Assembly: GCA_023150915.1 (NCBI GenBank)
Contig: JAKLKA010000001.1
Span: 1 to 64,000, forward strand
Direction: 5' to 3'
From: Polyangiaceae bacterium
GTDB taxonomy: Bacteria > Myxococcota_A > Polyangia > Polyangiales > Polyangiaceae
Length of the DNA stretch: 64,000 nt
This document shows positions 36,400-44,877 of this stretch, in pieces. The notes under the pieces were generated by a model. That model made no database searches, was not told the origin of the DNA, and was given only the letters and a program-made list of their open reading frames with translations. Every line of letters begins with the position of its first letter. Position 1 is the stretch's first letter. The position numbers were made by a program, and so were the translations under genes.

Positions 36400-37800
36400 C
36401 TATTCCGCCGCCCGCCGCGCCAAGAGCTCGTTCATCATGGCCTCGACGCTCGCGAACTTCTCGCGCAGCTTGCCGCTCGCACGGCCGGTGTTGATCTCGA
36501 CCAGATCGAGGTGAAGCCAGTCGGCATAGGTGGTCACCGACACGCCGCGGCGAGCCAGCAGCGCGTCGATGGCCGCGTGCGACACGGCGCCGGGCTCGCG
36601 CGCGGGCAGCGCGTTGGCGTCCTCGAGCATCCGCTCGACGACCCGCTGCGCATCCGCCTTGTTGGTGCCGATGACCCCGAGGGGGCCACGGCGGATCCAG
36701 CCCACGGCGTACGTTCCCGCGAGCACCGCACCCCCACTGGTCACGCGACCGTCCAGGTTGGGGATCACGCCGGCCTTCGAGTCGAAAGGAACGCCCACGA
36801 GTGGCTCGCCCTGGTAGCCGATGGAACGAAACACCAGCCCAGCGGGCAGATCGAAAGTCTCGCCCGAACCGCGTGCCACGACGCGGCCGTCGGGCTCCCG
36901 AACCGCAGTGTTCCGTTCGACCCGCACCCGCTCGACGTGCGCGTTGCCTTCGAGCGCGATGGGTGAAGCATTGAACTCGAGGCGCAGACGCCGTTCGCCG
37001 GGGGCGCTGGGCCGGCGCGCGAGATCCAGCATCAGCTCCAGGTTCTTGATCTGCCGCGGGTCGAGGCCCGACGGATCTGCCGCGTCGGCTTCGACCGCTG
37101 CGAGGTCCAGGCTCACGCTCACTCCGGGGAGCGCGGCGATGTCGGCCAGCTCGCGCGGGTCGAAGGCAGCCTGGGCGGGGCCCCGGCGTGCCAAGAGCAC
37201 TACCTCGCGCACCCGGCTCAGCGAGAGCGCCTCGACCGCGTGGCGGGCGATGTCGGTCTTGGCCAGCTGCTCGGGGGCCTTCACCAGGACCCGCGCGATG
37301 TCCATCGCGACGTTGCCCGCCCCGACCACCACGGCGCGCTCGGCGCCCAGATCGATGGGGAAATCTCGGAAGTCCGGGTGCGCGTTGTACCAGCCGACGA
37401 ACGCGGTCGCGGCGTGGCAGCCGCCCAGCTCCTCGCCCGGGATCCCCAGGCGCCGGTCGGTGCTGCTGCCGATGGCGTAGACCACTTGATCGTAGTGAGT
37501 CCCGAGCTCTTCAGCGGAAAGGTCGCGCCCGACCTCGACGTTCCCCAGGAAGCGGAAGCGGTGATGGGCGGCGGTGCGCTCGAAGGTCTTGGTCACCGCC
37601 TTGATCTTCTGATGGTCTGGCGCGACCCCCGAGCGCACCAGTCCGAACGGTGTCGGCAATCGCTCGAAGACGTCGACGTCGAACAGCGGCGCTTCGGACC
37701 GGAGCAACGCTTCAGCGGTGAAGAAGCCCGCAGGGCCCGCTCCGACGACCGCCACGCGGATCGGGTGTTGCCGTGTGCCTGGCGTTCTCGCTGCTGTCAT
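36400..37800 (-). CDS. fprA: Ferredoxin/adrenodoxin-type NADP+ reductase (FprA-like)
   Basis: 466 residues from ATG 37800; the frame upstream is not needed. FAD site VAVVGAGPAGFFTAEALL, the family block PFGLVRSGVAPDHQKIK, NADP site VVVGAGNVAMDIARVLV and GWIRRGPLGVIGTNK. Length and motifs match mycobacterial FprA and mitochondrial adrenodoxin reductase. Passes electrons from NADPH to ferredoxins. Stands alone, convergent with the DUF523 gene. Confidence 0.93.
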   Translation of the reverse strand: MTAARTPGTRQHPIRVAVVGAGPAGFFTAEALLRSEAPLFDVDVFERLPTPFGLVRSGVAPDHQKIKAVTKTFERTAAHHRFRFLGNVEVGRDLSAEELGTHYDQVVYAIGSSTDRRLGIPGEELGGCHAATAFVGWYNAHPDFRDFPIDLGAERAVVVGAGNVAMDIARVLVKAPEQLAKTDIARHAVEALSLSRVREVVLLARRGPAQAAFDPRELADIAALPGVSVSLDLAAVEADAADPSGLDPRQIKNLELMLDLARRPSAPGERRLRLEFNASPIALEGNAHVERVRVERNTAVREPDGRVVARGSGETFDLPAGLVFRSIGYQGEPLVGVPFDSKAGVIPNLDGRVTSGGAVLAGTYAVGWIRRGPLGVIGTNKADAQRVVERMLEDANALPAREPGAVSHAAIDALLARRGVSVTTYADWLHLDLVEINTGRASGKLREKFASVEAMMNELLARRAAE

Positions 37801-37988
37801 GGCGCTCTGTAGCACGGGGGTGCTGGGGGTCTGGTCCCAGCGAAGCCGCCCCGCTACATGGTGGTCCTTCGGTCGGACCGCAACCCGCGCCGCTGCCCGT
37901 GTCCGAGCAGGCCCCGGCGCCACCCGTTCGGCGCTTCGAGGCCCCTCCACGGTGGACAATGGCGGGCCACATCCAACAGAATCGAGGC

Positions 37989-38705
37989 ATGAAAGCTCGA
38001 GCCCTGGTTCTCGGCCTGTTCGTCACCTGTCTGGCGCCCGCGGCGATCGCGCAGGACCGTTTCGCGACCGCCGGCCGGTTTGCCGTGGGGGTCGAGCGCG
38101 CTTTTGGCTACGCATCCACGACCACCAAGATCGAGACCGACCTCCAGCCCGGCAACGTGAACTACGAGAGCGACACCACTCGCACCCAGTTCGACTTCTT
38201 GGCGCGGGGAACCGTCAAGAGCCCGTTCGTCGCGCCCCGGGTCGGCTTCGACTACTTCGTGATCGACGGCCTGAGCATCGGCGGCGCCCTCGGGTACTAC
38301 TCGACCGAGTACGACGGGGACGAGACCCGGGGAAACAACAAGACCGACATCGTCAAAGAAGAGGACAGCGGGTGGCTCGTCGCACCGCGCGTCGGGTACT
38401 GCTTCATGTTCACCGACATGGTCGGGATCTGGCCGCGCGGCGGCTTCACCTACGCGTCTGGCAAAGAGGAGCGCAGCCCGCCCGTCGGCGTCGACCAGAA
38501 GCTCGAGGCCAATGTCCTCGACCTCACCATCGAGGGCATGCTCGTCATCTCGCCGCTGCCGCACGCGGGCTTCATGGTCGGCCCCACGCTCGAGTTCCCG
38601 CTGTCGGGCTCGGGCGAGCTCGACCAGGGCAACGCCTCGCAAGACCTCGACGACATCAAGGTCACCACGCTCGCGCTTCAGGCCGGCGTCTTTGCCTGGT
38701 TCTGA
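37989..38705 (+). CDS. Exported small outer-membrane barrel protein
   Basis: 238 residues from ATG 37989. Signal peptide ends AIAQD; the remainder is amphipathic strands (GRFAVGVERAFGYAS, GLSIGGALGYYS, GWLVAPRVGYCFMF, HAGFMVGPTLEFPL) ending LQAGVFAWF, so an OmpA-type or OprW-like eight-strand barrel is likely. The frame upstream of the start lacks signal features. Role unknown. Confidence 0.8.
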   Translation: MKARALVLGLFVTCLAPAAIAQDRFATAGRFAVGVERAFGYASTTTKIETDLQPGNVNYESDTTRTQFDFLARGTVKSPFVAPRVGFDYFVIDGLSIGGALGYYSTEYDGDETRGNNKTDIVKEEDSGWLVAPRVGYCFMFTDMVGIWPRGGFTYASGKEERSPPVGVDQKLEANVLDLTIEGMLVISPLPHAGFMVGPTLEFPLSGSGELDQGNASQDLDDIKVTTLALQAGVFAWF

Positions 38706-38944
38706 AGCGTGGTCGGGGCTACCGAAGGCGCAGGCAGCTCCAGATAGAAGCGGTTGCCGGTGGGCGTGTTGGGAACCACACCGACCGTGCCGCCGTGGGC
38801 GAGCGCCGCCATCTGGCAGAACGCGAGCCCGAGCCCGAAGCCTCATTGGGCCGAGTCGCCCGAGCGCTCGAACGCGTGGAAGATCCTCTCCCGCGCCTCG
38901 GCGGCGATGGTCGCTCCGAGGTCGGGTCGCACCAGACCCGAGCG
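38678..38944 (-). pseudogene. Decayed C-terminal end of a histidine kinase
   Basis: On the minus strand the frame reads ARERIFHAFERSGDSAQ, then an in-frame TGA (38843-38845), then GFGLGLAFCQMAALAHGG and PTGNRFYLELP. This is the G2 box and tail of a HATPase domain, interrupted by a stop. The G1 region before it is already eroded and the HisKA part is absent. Its last codons overlap the end of the convergent barrel gene. Confidence 0.7.
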
Positions 38945-39571
38945 CTAGGCCGAAGCTCGACGGGCAGACGCTCTCTTCCGGGCTGCCCACAGCGCCCCCG
39001 CGAGGAGCCACCAGGCGAGGTTCACGCCCGACCCGGTCATGCGGCAGCCTTCTTCCGAACCCCCGTGACGGATCCGGATCTCGGTCGCAGGCCCCTGGTT
39101 GCCGGCTCGGTCCACGGCGCGGATCGCGAGCGTGAAGTCGATGGTCTCCTGCTCGTCGCTCTCACCGTCCGACCAGTGGAAGTAGAGCGTGTTCCCGTCG
39201 TAGGCACGCACTGCCGAGCTCGGCCAGGTCGGGTTCGTGGGCGCGACGCCGTCCACCACCTCTACCTGGTAGCCCATGGTCGCCGCATCCGTCCGGTCGT
39301 CGGTCGCCGGCTCGAAGTGCACCGAGATGGACCCCGTGTCGGCGCAGCTGTCGCTCGACTGGGATCCGCAGCTGCCCTCGGGTCCGTGCCCGCGCTTCAC
39401 GGTGAAGCTCGGCTTGGCGATGGCCGAAGGCGGCGTGGCGTCCACGGCGGCCTCCGCCGGGTCGGTCTGGTGCGGGGGCAAGGGCCCGTAGCTGCACGCC
39501 TGCGCGCGGCGCGGCACCACCCAGCTCAGCGCCGCCAGCGCCGTGACGATGGGCCAGCGAAACCAGTTCAC
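38945..39571 (-). CDS. Exported protein with MYXO-CTERM-like anchor
   Basis: 208 residues from GTG 39571. Signal peptide ends AQACS; a fibronectin/Ig-like domain follows (SISVHFEPATDD, YQVEVVDGVAPTNP, FTLAIRAVDRAGNQGPA). The C-terminus has a Cys (EEGCRMTG), a hydrophobic helix and a run of Arg/Lys, the layout of MYXO-CTERM surface-sorting signals. Surface location is likely. No catalytic domain seen. Confidence 0.75.
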   Translation of the reverse strand: MNWFRWPIVTALAALSWVVPRRAQACSYGPLPPHQTDPAEAAVDATPPSAIAKPSFTVKRGHGPEGSCGSQSSDSCADTGSISVHFEPATDDRTDAATMGYQVEVVDGVAPTNPTWPSSAVRAYDGNTLYFHWSDGESDEQETIDFTLAIRAVDRAGNQGPATEIRIRHGGSEEGCRMTGSGVNLAWWLLAGALWAARKRASARRASA

Positions 39572-39670
39572 CCGATTAGGCTAGCGCACGGAAGGATGAA
39601 GGCAACGGACCACATCCGCCTGCTGCTCGGACCTACCAAGTGCGGCGCCGGAGGCCGCGGCGCGGAGGTC

Positions 39671-40642
39671 TCACTTCGCCACGCAGAGGCCGTCCTCACA
39701 GCTGGCAAAGCCGCCGGCGACGCAGTCGAAGCCAACGGCGGTTTCGAGGACGCAGCCGCGGAGGATCGTGCCGTTGCAGCCCTGCGGAGTTCCGGGTGCG
39801 CAGTCAGCGCTGGGGTAGACGCACGCCGGGCCAGTCGCCGTGTCGGCGCAGACCCCGCCGAGGACGCGCGAACAGTCGTGAAAGCTCAAGCGTCCTGTCC
39901 CGTCACACCCGAGGCGGATGTCGCCGTCGCAGCGGTCCTTGGCCGGATGAACACACCCGGTCGGGGCACGATCGGTGCAGCCGGTTGGCGACGACGGGTC
40001 GCACCTGGTCAGCGCGCGGGAGCAGTCTCGGGTGAACGTCTCGTCACCGGTCGCGAGCGTCGCCACATCGCCCGCGCAGGTGACCTTGGGAATAGGAAGC
40101 TTGGGCGACGTCCACCAGCACCCCACCTCTTCGCAGAAGATCTCCGCGGGCCGCCGGGTGGATGCCGCCATGACGAGGGCGCAATTGCCGCCGGCTTCGA
40201 TCGCTTCCCGGGCTTGATAGGTCCAACGCTCGTTGAGCGGAGTCGGAAGCGTAATCGGCACTGCACGTTCTTCGTAGAACTCCTGAGGCTTCAAGCACAG
40301 ACTCTGCATCAGGCGACGCGCGGACTTGACGTCGCCGTCGGTCGGGTCGACGTCCGCGCAGGCTGCGTACGCGGCGCACGCCGCGAGCAGTTCCTCGGCG
40401 CTGAGCGGCGCCGGCTCGGTTGCGCGATTGGGCCACGCTTCTTTCGGCGTCACATCGACTGTGCCATCCGTTCGCAGCGGCCGCGGGGTGCCGGACGGGT
40501 TTCCCGAGTGGCAGACCTTGCCCGCTGGGCAGCCACTCGCGCCGGCCGCCCCCGACGGATCCACGGTGGTCGCGCTGGCGCAGCCGAGCGCGAGCAGAAC
40601 GATTGCCGCAGCCCCTCGGCTGGCGGGGTCCCCGAACCACAT
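39671..40642 (-). CDS. Cys-rich exported lipoprotein
   Basis: 323 residues from ATG 40642 (signal ends LLALGC). After a linker holding GCPAGKVCHSGNPSG, a helical middle domain is followed by a chain of Cys repeats (GCTDRAPTGCVH, GDIRLGCDGTG, CNGTILRGC, FASCEDGLC) like those on many myxobacterial surface proteins. Function unknown. A longer frame to the right overlies a decayed gene on the other strand and is not used. Confidence 0.7.
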   Translation of the reverse strand: MWFGDPASRGAAAIVLLALGCASATTVDPSGAAGASGCPAGKVCHSGNPSGTPRPLRTDGTVDVTPKEAWPNRATEPAPLSAEELLAACAAYAACADVDPTDGDVKSARRLMQSLCLKPQEFYEERAVPITLPTPLNERWTYQAREAIEAGGNCALVMAASTRRPAEIFCEEVGCWWTSPKLPIPKVTCAGDVATLATGDETFTRDCSRALTRCDPSSPTGCTDRAPTGCVHPAKDRCDGDIRLGCDGTGRLSFHDCSRVLGGVCADTATGPACVYPSADCAPGTPQGCNGTILRGCVLETAVGFDCVAGGFASCEDGLCVAK

Positions 40643-40823
40643 CGTCGTGAGGCTCCCACGTCCGCGCGCCGGCGACCACCGCTGGTGGAGCAGACCGCCG
40701 GCAGATCGGCCAGGCTTCTGCTCGCCCGGTCCCCCGAGCGCCCCTGCTTGCCGCGTGCTTGGCATCCCACAGCGACGCACCCCGTCTCCGCTCGCAGCGA
40801 TCGAGAATTGCTCGCGCGTCACC

Positions 40824-41406
40824 GTGTCGGAGCAGGTCGCGCAAGCCACCGGGTCGACGGTGCCCAGATCTCGTGTCGAGCCGCTCTCGGCGGCGAGCTT
40901 CCGCGTCGAGCTCACTGCCAGCGCCGAGCTTCGCCAGAAGCTCGAGCTCGCGCAGAACCTCCTGAGTCATGCCGTGTCGACCGGGGACCTGGCCTCCCTC
41001 TTCGAGCGCGCCGGAGTCTCGGGGAGGGGGCACGACATGTTCCGGTCGACGTCGTTCGAGTGATCTGGGAACGCGACGGATTCCAGTGCACCTTCGTCGA
41101 CGCGCACGGCCACCGGTGCAGTGAGAAGCGCTTCATCACCCTCGAGCACAAGCAGCCCCCCGCGCGTGGAGGCCCGCCCACGGTCGATAACCTTGCCTTG
41201 CCCATCGCGCGTGCGAGGTCTTCGGCGAAGCCCACATCGCGAAGATGCAGGCCGAAGACAAGACATGCTCCAAGGTGCTGCCCGCGCTGACGAACCTGGG
41301 CTTCCGCTCGAAACAAGCGAAGCAGGCCATCGCGCGGGTGCGAAACGAAGGCGTCGACCTCGACGTCGAGCCTTTGCTTCGGGCAGCCTTGGCGGTCTTG
41401 GCCTGA
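40824..41406 (+). pseudogene. Frameshifted HNH endonuclease-type gene
   Basis: Three blocks in three different frames, in the order of one protein: SAELRQKLELAQNLLSHA (frame 3), VPVDVVRVIWERDGFQCTF with RCSEKRFITLEHKQPPARGG (frame 2), and EVFGEAHIAKMQ with VLPALTNLGFRSKQAKQAI (frame 1), ending in TGA at 41404-41406. Together they match the common myxobacterial HNH proteins with a RuvA-like C-terminal helix pair. At least two frameshifts and loss of the N-terminal part make it non-functional. It fills most of the 854-base gap between flanking genes. Confidence 0.75.
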
Positions 41407-41496
41407 GCAAGACTCGGATCGCGCGACGCAGCTCCGGGTCGAGCGAAGCGCACGTGCGCGTATGGTGGTTTCAACGGGCGCTCCCCCGAGAGCCGC

Positions 41497-42321
41497 TCAC
41501 TTCCGGCCGTATTCCGGGTCGCCCGGCTCGGCGGGCCGCGGCTCGCTGGGCGGGGGCACCGGCGGGGCAGGCGCCTGGGTTTCCACGAAGTCCGGCGCGC
41601 GTGTGGCGCCGATGGGCGCCAGCTCGACGCGCAGAATCTCTGCGCAGCGCTCCGGGGGCCGGGTCGTGCTGGGCGGCTCTCCGCACGCTTCGCGGTCGCC
41701 CGACTTGGTCATCGTGCGTCCGCGGGCAGGCGATTCCGGCGGGTCGGGGTTCGGGCTGGCCGATTCGCCGGGCCCCGTGCTCATCTCGAACGCACCGACG
41801 GACATCGACGCGATGAAATGCGTGGCGCCGTCGCATGCGCCGATCAGGTCCGCGGGCGCGACCGATGGCAGGGTGGTGGCGCGCCGGCCGACGGTCGCCA
41901 TCCGGATGATCAGCCCACCCGCCGCGCGCATTTCGCTGCTCAAGCGTCGAGCTTGGTCTGGCATCCAATGCTCGAGCTCGGCGTCGCTGGTCAGCACCAG
42001 CTGGTCGTCCTTCATCGGCGCGGGCTGGAACTCGTAGGCCCCTTTGACGTGACAGTCGCGCATCACCTCGAGCTCGCAGTTCGCGTAACGCACCACGACC
42101 ACGCCGCGTCTCGAAGCGGCTTCCAGATCCGCTCGCTCTTCGACCGTCCACCCGACGGCGAGTTGCTCCGTGCCGGTGCTGGCGTCGCGGCAACGTGGCG
42201 TGTGCGACTCGCGCACCGCGCCGCCGGAGCCGGGGTTGCCCATCGAGGGCGCGGCCCCTCCACAGGCGAAGAGCAGCACGGCAAACGCAGGGATCCCTCG
42301 GACAGCGGCCTCACGGAGCAT
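41497..42321 (-). CDS. Exported lipoprotein, unknown
   Basis: 274 residues from ATG 42321; the signal ends LLFACGG. A domain of about 150 residues contains a Cys pair (NCELEVMRDC), and the last 60 residues are Pro-rich. The segment EERADLEAASRRGVVVV and GACDGATHFIASMSVGAFEM resembles lipoproteins that bind or insert at membranes in other myxobacteria, but I assign no function. It ends the region left of the copper island. Confidence 0.7.
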   Translation of the reverse strand: MLREAAVRGIPAFAVLLFACGGAAPSMGNPGSGGAVRESHTPRCRDASTGTEQLAVGWTVEERADLEAASRRGVVVVRYANCELEVMRDCHVKGAYEFQPAPMKDDQLVLTSDAELEHWMPDQARRLSSEMRAAGGLIIRMATVGRRATTLPSVAPADLIGACDGATHFIASMSVGAFEMSTGPGESASPNPDPPESPARGRTMTKSGDREACGEPPSTTRPPERCAEILRVELAPIGATRAPDFVETQAPAPPVPPPSEPRPAEPGDPEYGRK

Positions 42322-42495
42322 GGCGACCGGCGAGCTTAGAGGCGGCTCTGGCAAAGGGCAAACGGAGTCAGCTCGAATTGGCAGAACGGCTGACTGTGCG
42401 CTGGGGCGCGACGCTTCTTTGAAGCTTACGATCGCGTCGGAGTTGGGTCCCAAGCGCGCGAGGGAGCGAGCGCGCTTCGCCGGGACGCGACTCGA

Positions 42496-43887
42496 TCACT
42501 GGACGTCGAGCTCGCCGAGCATGCCGCCTTCGGCGTGCTCGAGGATGTGGCAGTGGTACATCCACTTCCCGGGTTCGTCGAAGCGCGCCGTGAGGTCCAT
42601 GGACTCGTGCGCCTTCACGATGATGGTGTCCTTGTTCTTCAGCGTGCCCGTATCGCCCTGACGCTGGAAGAAGAAGCCATGGAGATGGAACGGGTGATCC
42701 ATGTCGCTCTCGTTCTTCACGCCCATGGTGCGGATGCTGCCGTTCGCGGCCAGGACCGGGGGCACGTCAGGGTACGCCTGCCCGTTGATGGTGAAGACGA
42801 CCTCTCCCTTTGCGTCGAGCTTCTCGCCGAGCAGCACCGGGATGTCGGCTGCGACCGCCGGTAGCTTCTCCACCTCCGGGAAGGCCGACGGGAGCGTTCG
42901 ACCTGGCAGCGCGGCATCGGCTCCCAAGCGCACGGTGGCCAGCGCTTCGGGCGCTGCGGCCACGGCGCCGTGTCCGCGCGAGTAGGGATCGTTCCAGAGC
43001 GTGAGGGTCGCCCCGGGCTCGCCGTTCGGGATGAGCACCACGTCGTAGCGCTCTCCGGGGGCCATGAGCAGGGTCTCCGTGTCCCAGGGCTGGCCGATCA
43101 GCCCACCGTCGGTCCCGATGACGTGGAAGGTGTGCCCTTCGAGCCGCAGGTTGAAGAATCGCCCGTTCGCGACGTTGACCAGGCGCAGGCGCTCGAGCGC
43201 GCCGCTCTGCATGGGGATCTCCGGGCCCGAAACGCCGTTCACCAGCAGCACGTTGCCTTCGCGCCCCATCATCTTCGACTCGTCGTCCAGGAGCTCGGGG
43301 AACGTGCCGTCGGCGTTCACGCGCACGTCGTCGAGCGCCAACACGGTTTCGTGATCGACGCTGGGCTCGCCGGCACCACGCACCAAGATCGCACCGTACA
43401 GGCCCTTCTCGACTTGAACGTCCGAGCGCATGTGCGGATGGAACCAGAAGAGCCCCGCGTCCTTCAGCGCGAACGAATACTCGAAGCCCTGACCCGGCTC
43501 GACGGGCGCCTGCATCAAGTGCGTGCCATCCATCGTGGCCGGCACCCGCACGCCGTGCCAGTGAATCGTCGTCGCCTCGGGGAGGTCGTTCTGGAAGTGC
43601 ACGACGAGTTGATCGCCCGCCTTGGCTTCGAGCAGCGGTCCGGGCACGCTGCCCTCGTAGGTCCAAACCTCGGAGGGCTTCGCGCCCGGGTACTTCTTGG
43701 TCGAGGTCTTTGCTCGCATCGACACCTCGAGCACGCCCGGGTCGGCGCTCTCGTCGGGCAGACCCGGCAGGGCAGGCAGGGCCGGAGGCGCCGGCGTTTC
43801 AGTGGCGTCCGCACCGTTGCCGGAGCACCCGGCCACCAGCGGAAAGGCGAATCCGAGAGCGGTGAGGGCGAGGTGACGAGGCTTCAC
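42496..43887 (-). CDS. Multicopper oxidase (lipoprotein)
   Basis: 463 residues from the GTG at 43887 (AGAGG before it). Signal ends LVAGC. Three cupredoxin domains. Copper ligands are complete: HWHG and FWFHPH in the first domain, HPFHLHG and HCHILEH in the last, with a Met after the last His (HAEGGM) as the type 1 axial ligand. Resembles CueO/CopA periplasmic oxidases that turn Cu(I) into less toxic Cu(II). It lies in the copper island, 67 bases after the cyclase gene, with an operator copy in that gap. Confidence 0.93.
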   Translation of the reverse strand: MKPRHLALTALGFAFPLVAGCSGNGADATETPAPPALPALPGLPDESADPGVLEVSMRAKTSTKKYPGAKPSEVWTYEGSVPGPLLEAKAGDQLVVHFQNDLPEATTIHWHGVRVPATMDGTHLMQAPVEPGQGFEYSFALKDAGLFWFHPHMRSDVQVEKGLYGAILVRGAGEPSVDHETVLALDDVRVNADGTFPELLDDESKMMGREGNVLLVNGVSGPEIPMQSGALERLRLVNVANGRFFNLRLEGHTFHVIGTDGGLIGQPWDTETLLMAPGERYDVVLIPNGEPGATLTLWNDPYSRGHGAVAAAPEALATVRLGADAALPGRTLPSAFPEVEKLPAVAADIPVLLGEKLDAKGEVVFTINGQAYPDVPPVLAANGSIRTMGVKNESDMDHPFHLHGFFFQRQGDTGTLKNKDTIIVKAHESMDLTARFDEPGKWMYHCHILEHAEGGMLGELDVQ

Positions 43888-43899
43888 GTTCCGACCTCT

Positions 43900-43915
43900 A
43901 GCACGCGGATCGCCA
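43900..43915 (-). promoter_or_regulatory. Possible sigma-54 promoter of the multicopper oxidase
   Basis: TGGCGATCCGCGTGCT on the minus strand has correct GG/GC spacing but lacks the CACG core, and it lies immediately next to the operator (43923-43939), which is very close for an enhancer. It would give a leader of about 2 bases. Confidence 0.35.
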
Positions 43916-43922
43916 CCAGTCT

Positions 43923-43939
43923 GTGACGGCGCGGGTCAC
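43923..43939. promoter_or_regulatory. GTGAC-N7-GTCAC operator before the multicopper oxidase
   Basis: A perfect 5-bp arm palindrome, GTGAC GGCGCGG GTCAC, in the 67-base gap between the cyclase and the oxidase. It is one of eight copies in the 43.9-56.4 kb region. Confidence 0.6.
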
Positions 43940-43954
43940 GCGAACCGAGCCCGC

Positions 43955-44590
43955 TCACACGAAGCTCTCCGGGGCTGCCGCGAAAGCGTCTCGGCATTTG
44001 GCGGAGCAAAACCGGATGGTCCTGCCGTCGTGCTCGAGCCACCACGCGGAGCCGGGCGGCAGGTGCATCCGGCAGACCGGATCGAGGTCGCGCTCGGCGG
44101 AGCGCGGGCCATCGTCGAGCTCGAACAGCTCGACGGGCAGGAGCACGTTTCTCAGCTTCGTCTCCCCGAGAGGCACGGCGCGCCAGCGCCCCCTCGCCAG
44201 GGCGTCGCGCAGCGCGGCCGTGCACAGCGTCTGCCCCGGGCGGGCGTGCGCTGCGACGCGCGCAGCGACGTTGACGGTCGCGCCGAAGACGTCTCCGTCT
44301 CGGGACGCCACATGACCAAAGTGGACGCCCGCGCGCACTCCGGGGAAATCCGGCCGTGCCTCGACCGCAGCGACGAGACCCAGCACGGTCGCGAGAGCAT
44401 CGTCCGGGCTGCTGCCAGCCAGCATGACGGCGTCGCCGATCCGCTTGACGAGCCGGGTGTCGCCAACGAGGCAGCTCTGCGCCATCGAATAGAACGCGCC
44501 GGCCACGTCCGCGGCGTCCTCGTCGCCATGCACCTCGGTCAGGGCGGTGAACCCCGCGAGATCTGCGAATGCGACGGCGAGCTCGGCCAT
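43955..44590 (-). CDS. Class III nucleotide cyclase fused to a YHS metal domain
   Basis: 211 residues from ATG 44590. Residues 1-155 are a class III adenylate/guanylate cyclase catalytic domain: metal Asp in FADLAGFT and GDAVM, and the transition-state Asn and Arg in TVNVAAR. Residues about 168-211 are a YHS domain (DPVCRMHLPPGS, RFCSAKCRDAF), a Cys-containing module found in copper ATPases and metal proteins. No membrane segment. The fusion suggests a cyclase whose activity reports cytoplasmic metal; whether it makes cAMP or cGMP is open. A longer start (GTG 44746) exists but would put the operator at 44640 inside the gene. Confidence 0.82.
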   Translation of the reverse strand: MAELAVAFADLAGFTALTEVHGDEDAADVAGAFYSMAQSCLVGDTRLVKRIGDAVMLAGSSPDDALATVLGLVAAVEARPDFPGVRAGVHFGHVASRDGDVFGATVNVAARVAAHARPGQTLCTAALRDALARGRWRAVPLGETKLRNVLLPVELFELDDGPRSAERDLDPVCRMHLPPGSAWWLEHDGRTIRFCSAKCRDAFAAAPESFV

Positions 44591-44639
44591 GGCCACATGC
44601 TCCGATTTTCGCTCGGCGGATGGAAGCGGTCGGGAACGT

Positions 44640-44656
44640 GTGACCGCGGTGATCAC
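44640..44656. promoter_or_regulatory. GTGAC-N7-ATCAC operator before the cyclase gene
   Basis: GTGAC CGCGGTG ATCAC, one mismatch to the shared palindrome. Longer flanks also pair (AACGTG on the left, CACGTT on the right). It lies 50 bases before the ATG of the cyclase. No good -24/-12 element was found between. Confidence 0.5.
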
Positions 44657-44877
44657 GTTCAGGTGGAAACCTGCGGGGGCGCGCGCCCGGCACGCCTCGT
44701 GCTTGGCTGCGGCTGCGCTCACGGCGCGGAAAGGAGAGCGTTTCACGATGCGAAGCTGGAAGCTACGCCCGGTCGCACACTGCGAAGAAGGGCATCCACC
44801 CCGGTCCCGAGCACGACGTTAAACGGCTCCGCGGGCCAGCAGGGGGGGCCGCGAAGGGGGCTCGGCGCTGGGGCGAG

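Noticed and set aside
37718-41290. Plus-strand open frame of about 1190 codons
   Set aside because: Composition is Arg/Ala/Gly-rich and it runs antisense to real genes. Only the short HNH block near its end is meaningful, and that belongs to the frameshifted gene.
42041-42064. GTGAC...ATCAC match inside the lipoprotein gene 41497-42321
   Set aside because: The spacer is 8 bases, not 7, and the site lies within coding sequence with no promoter next to it.
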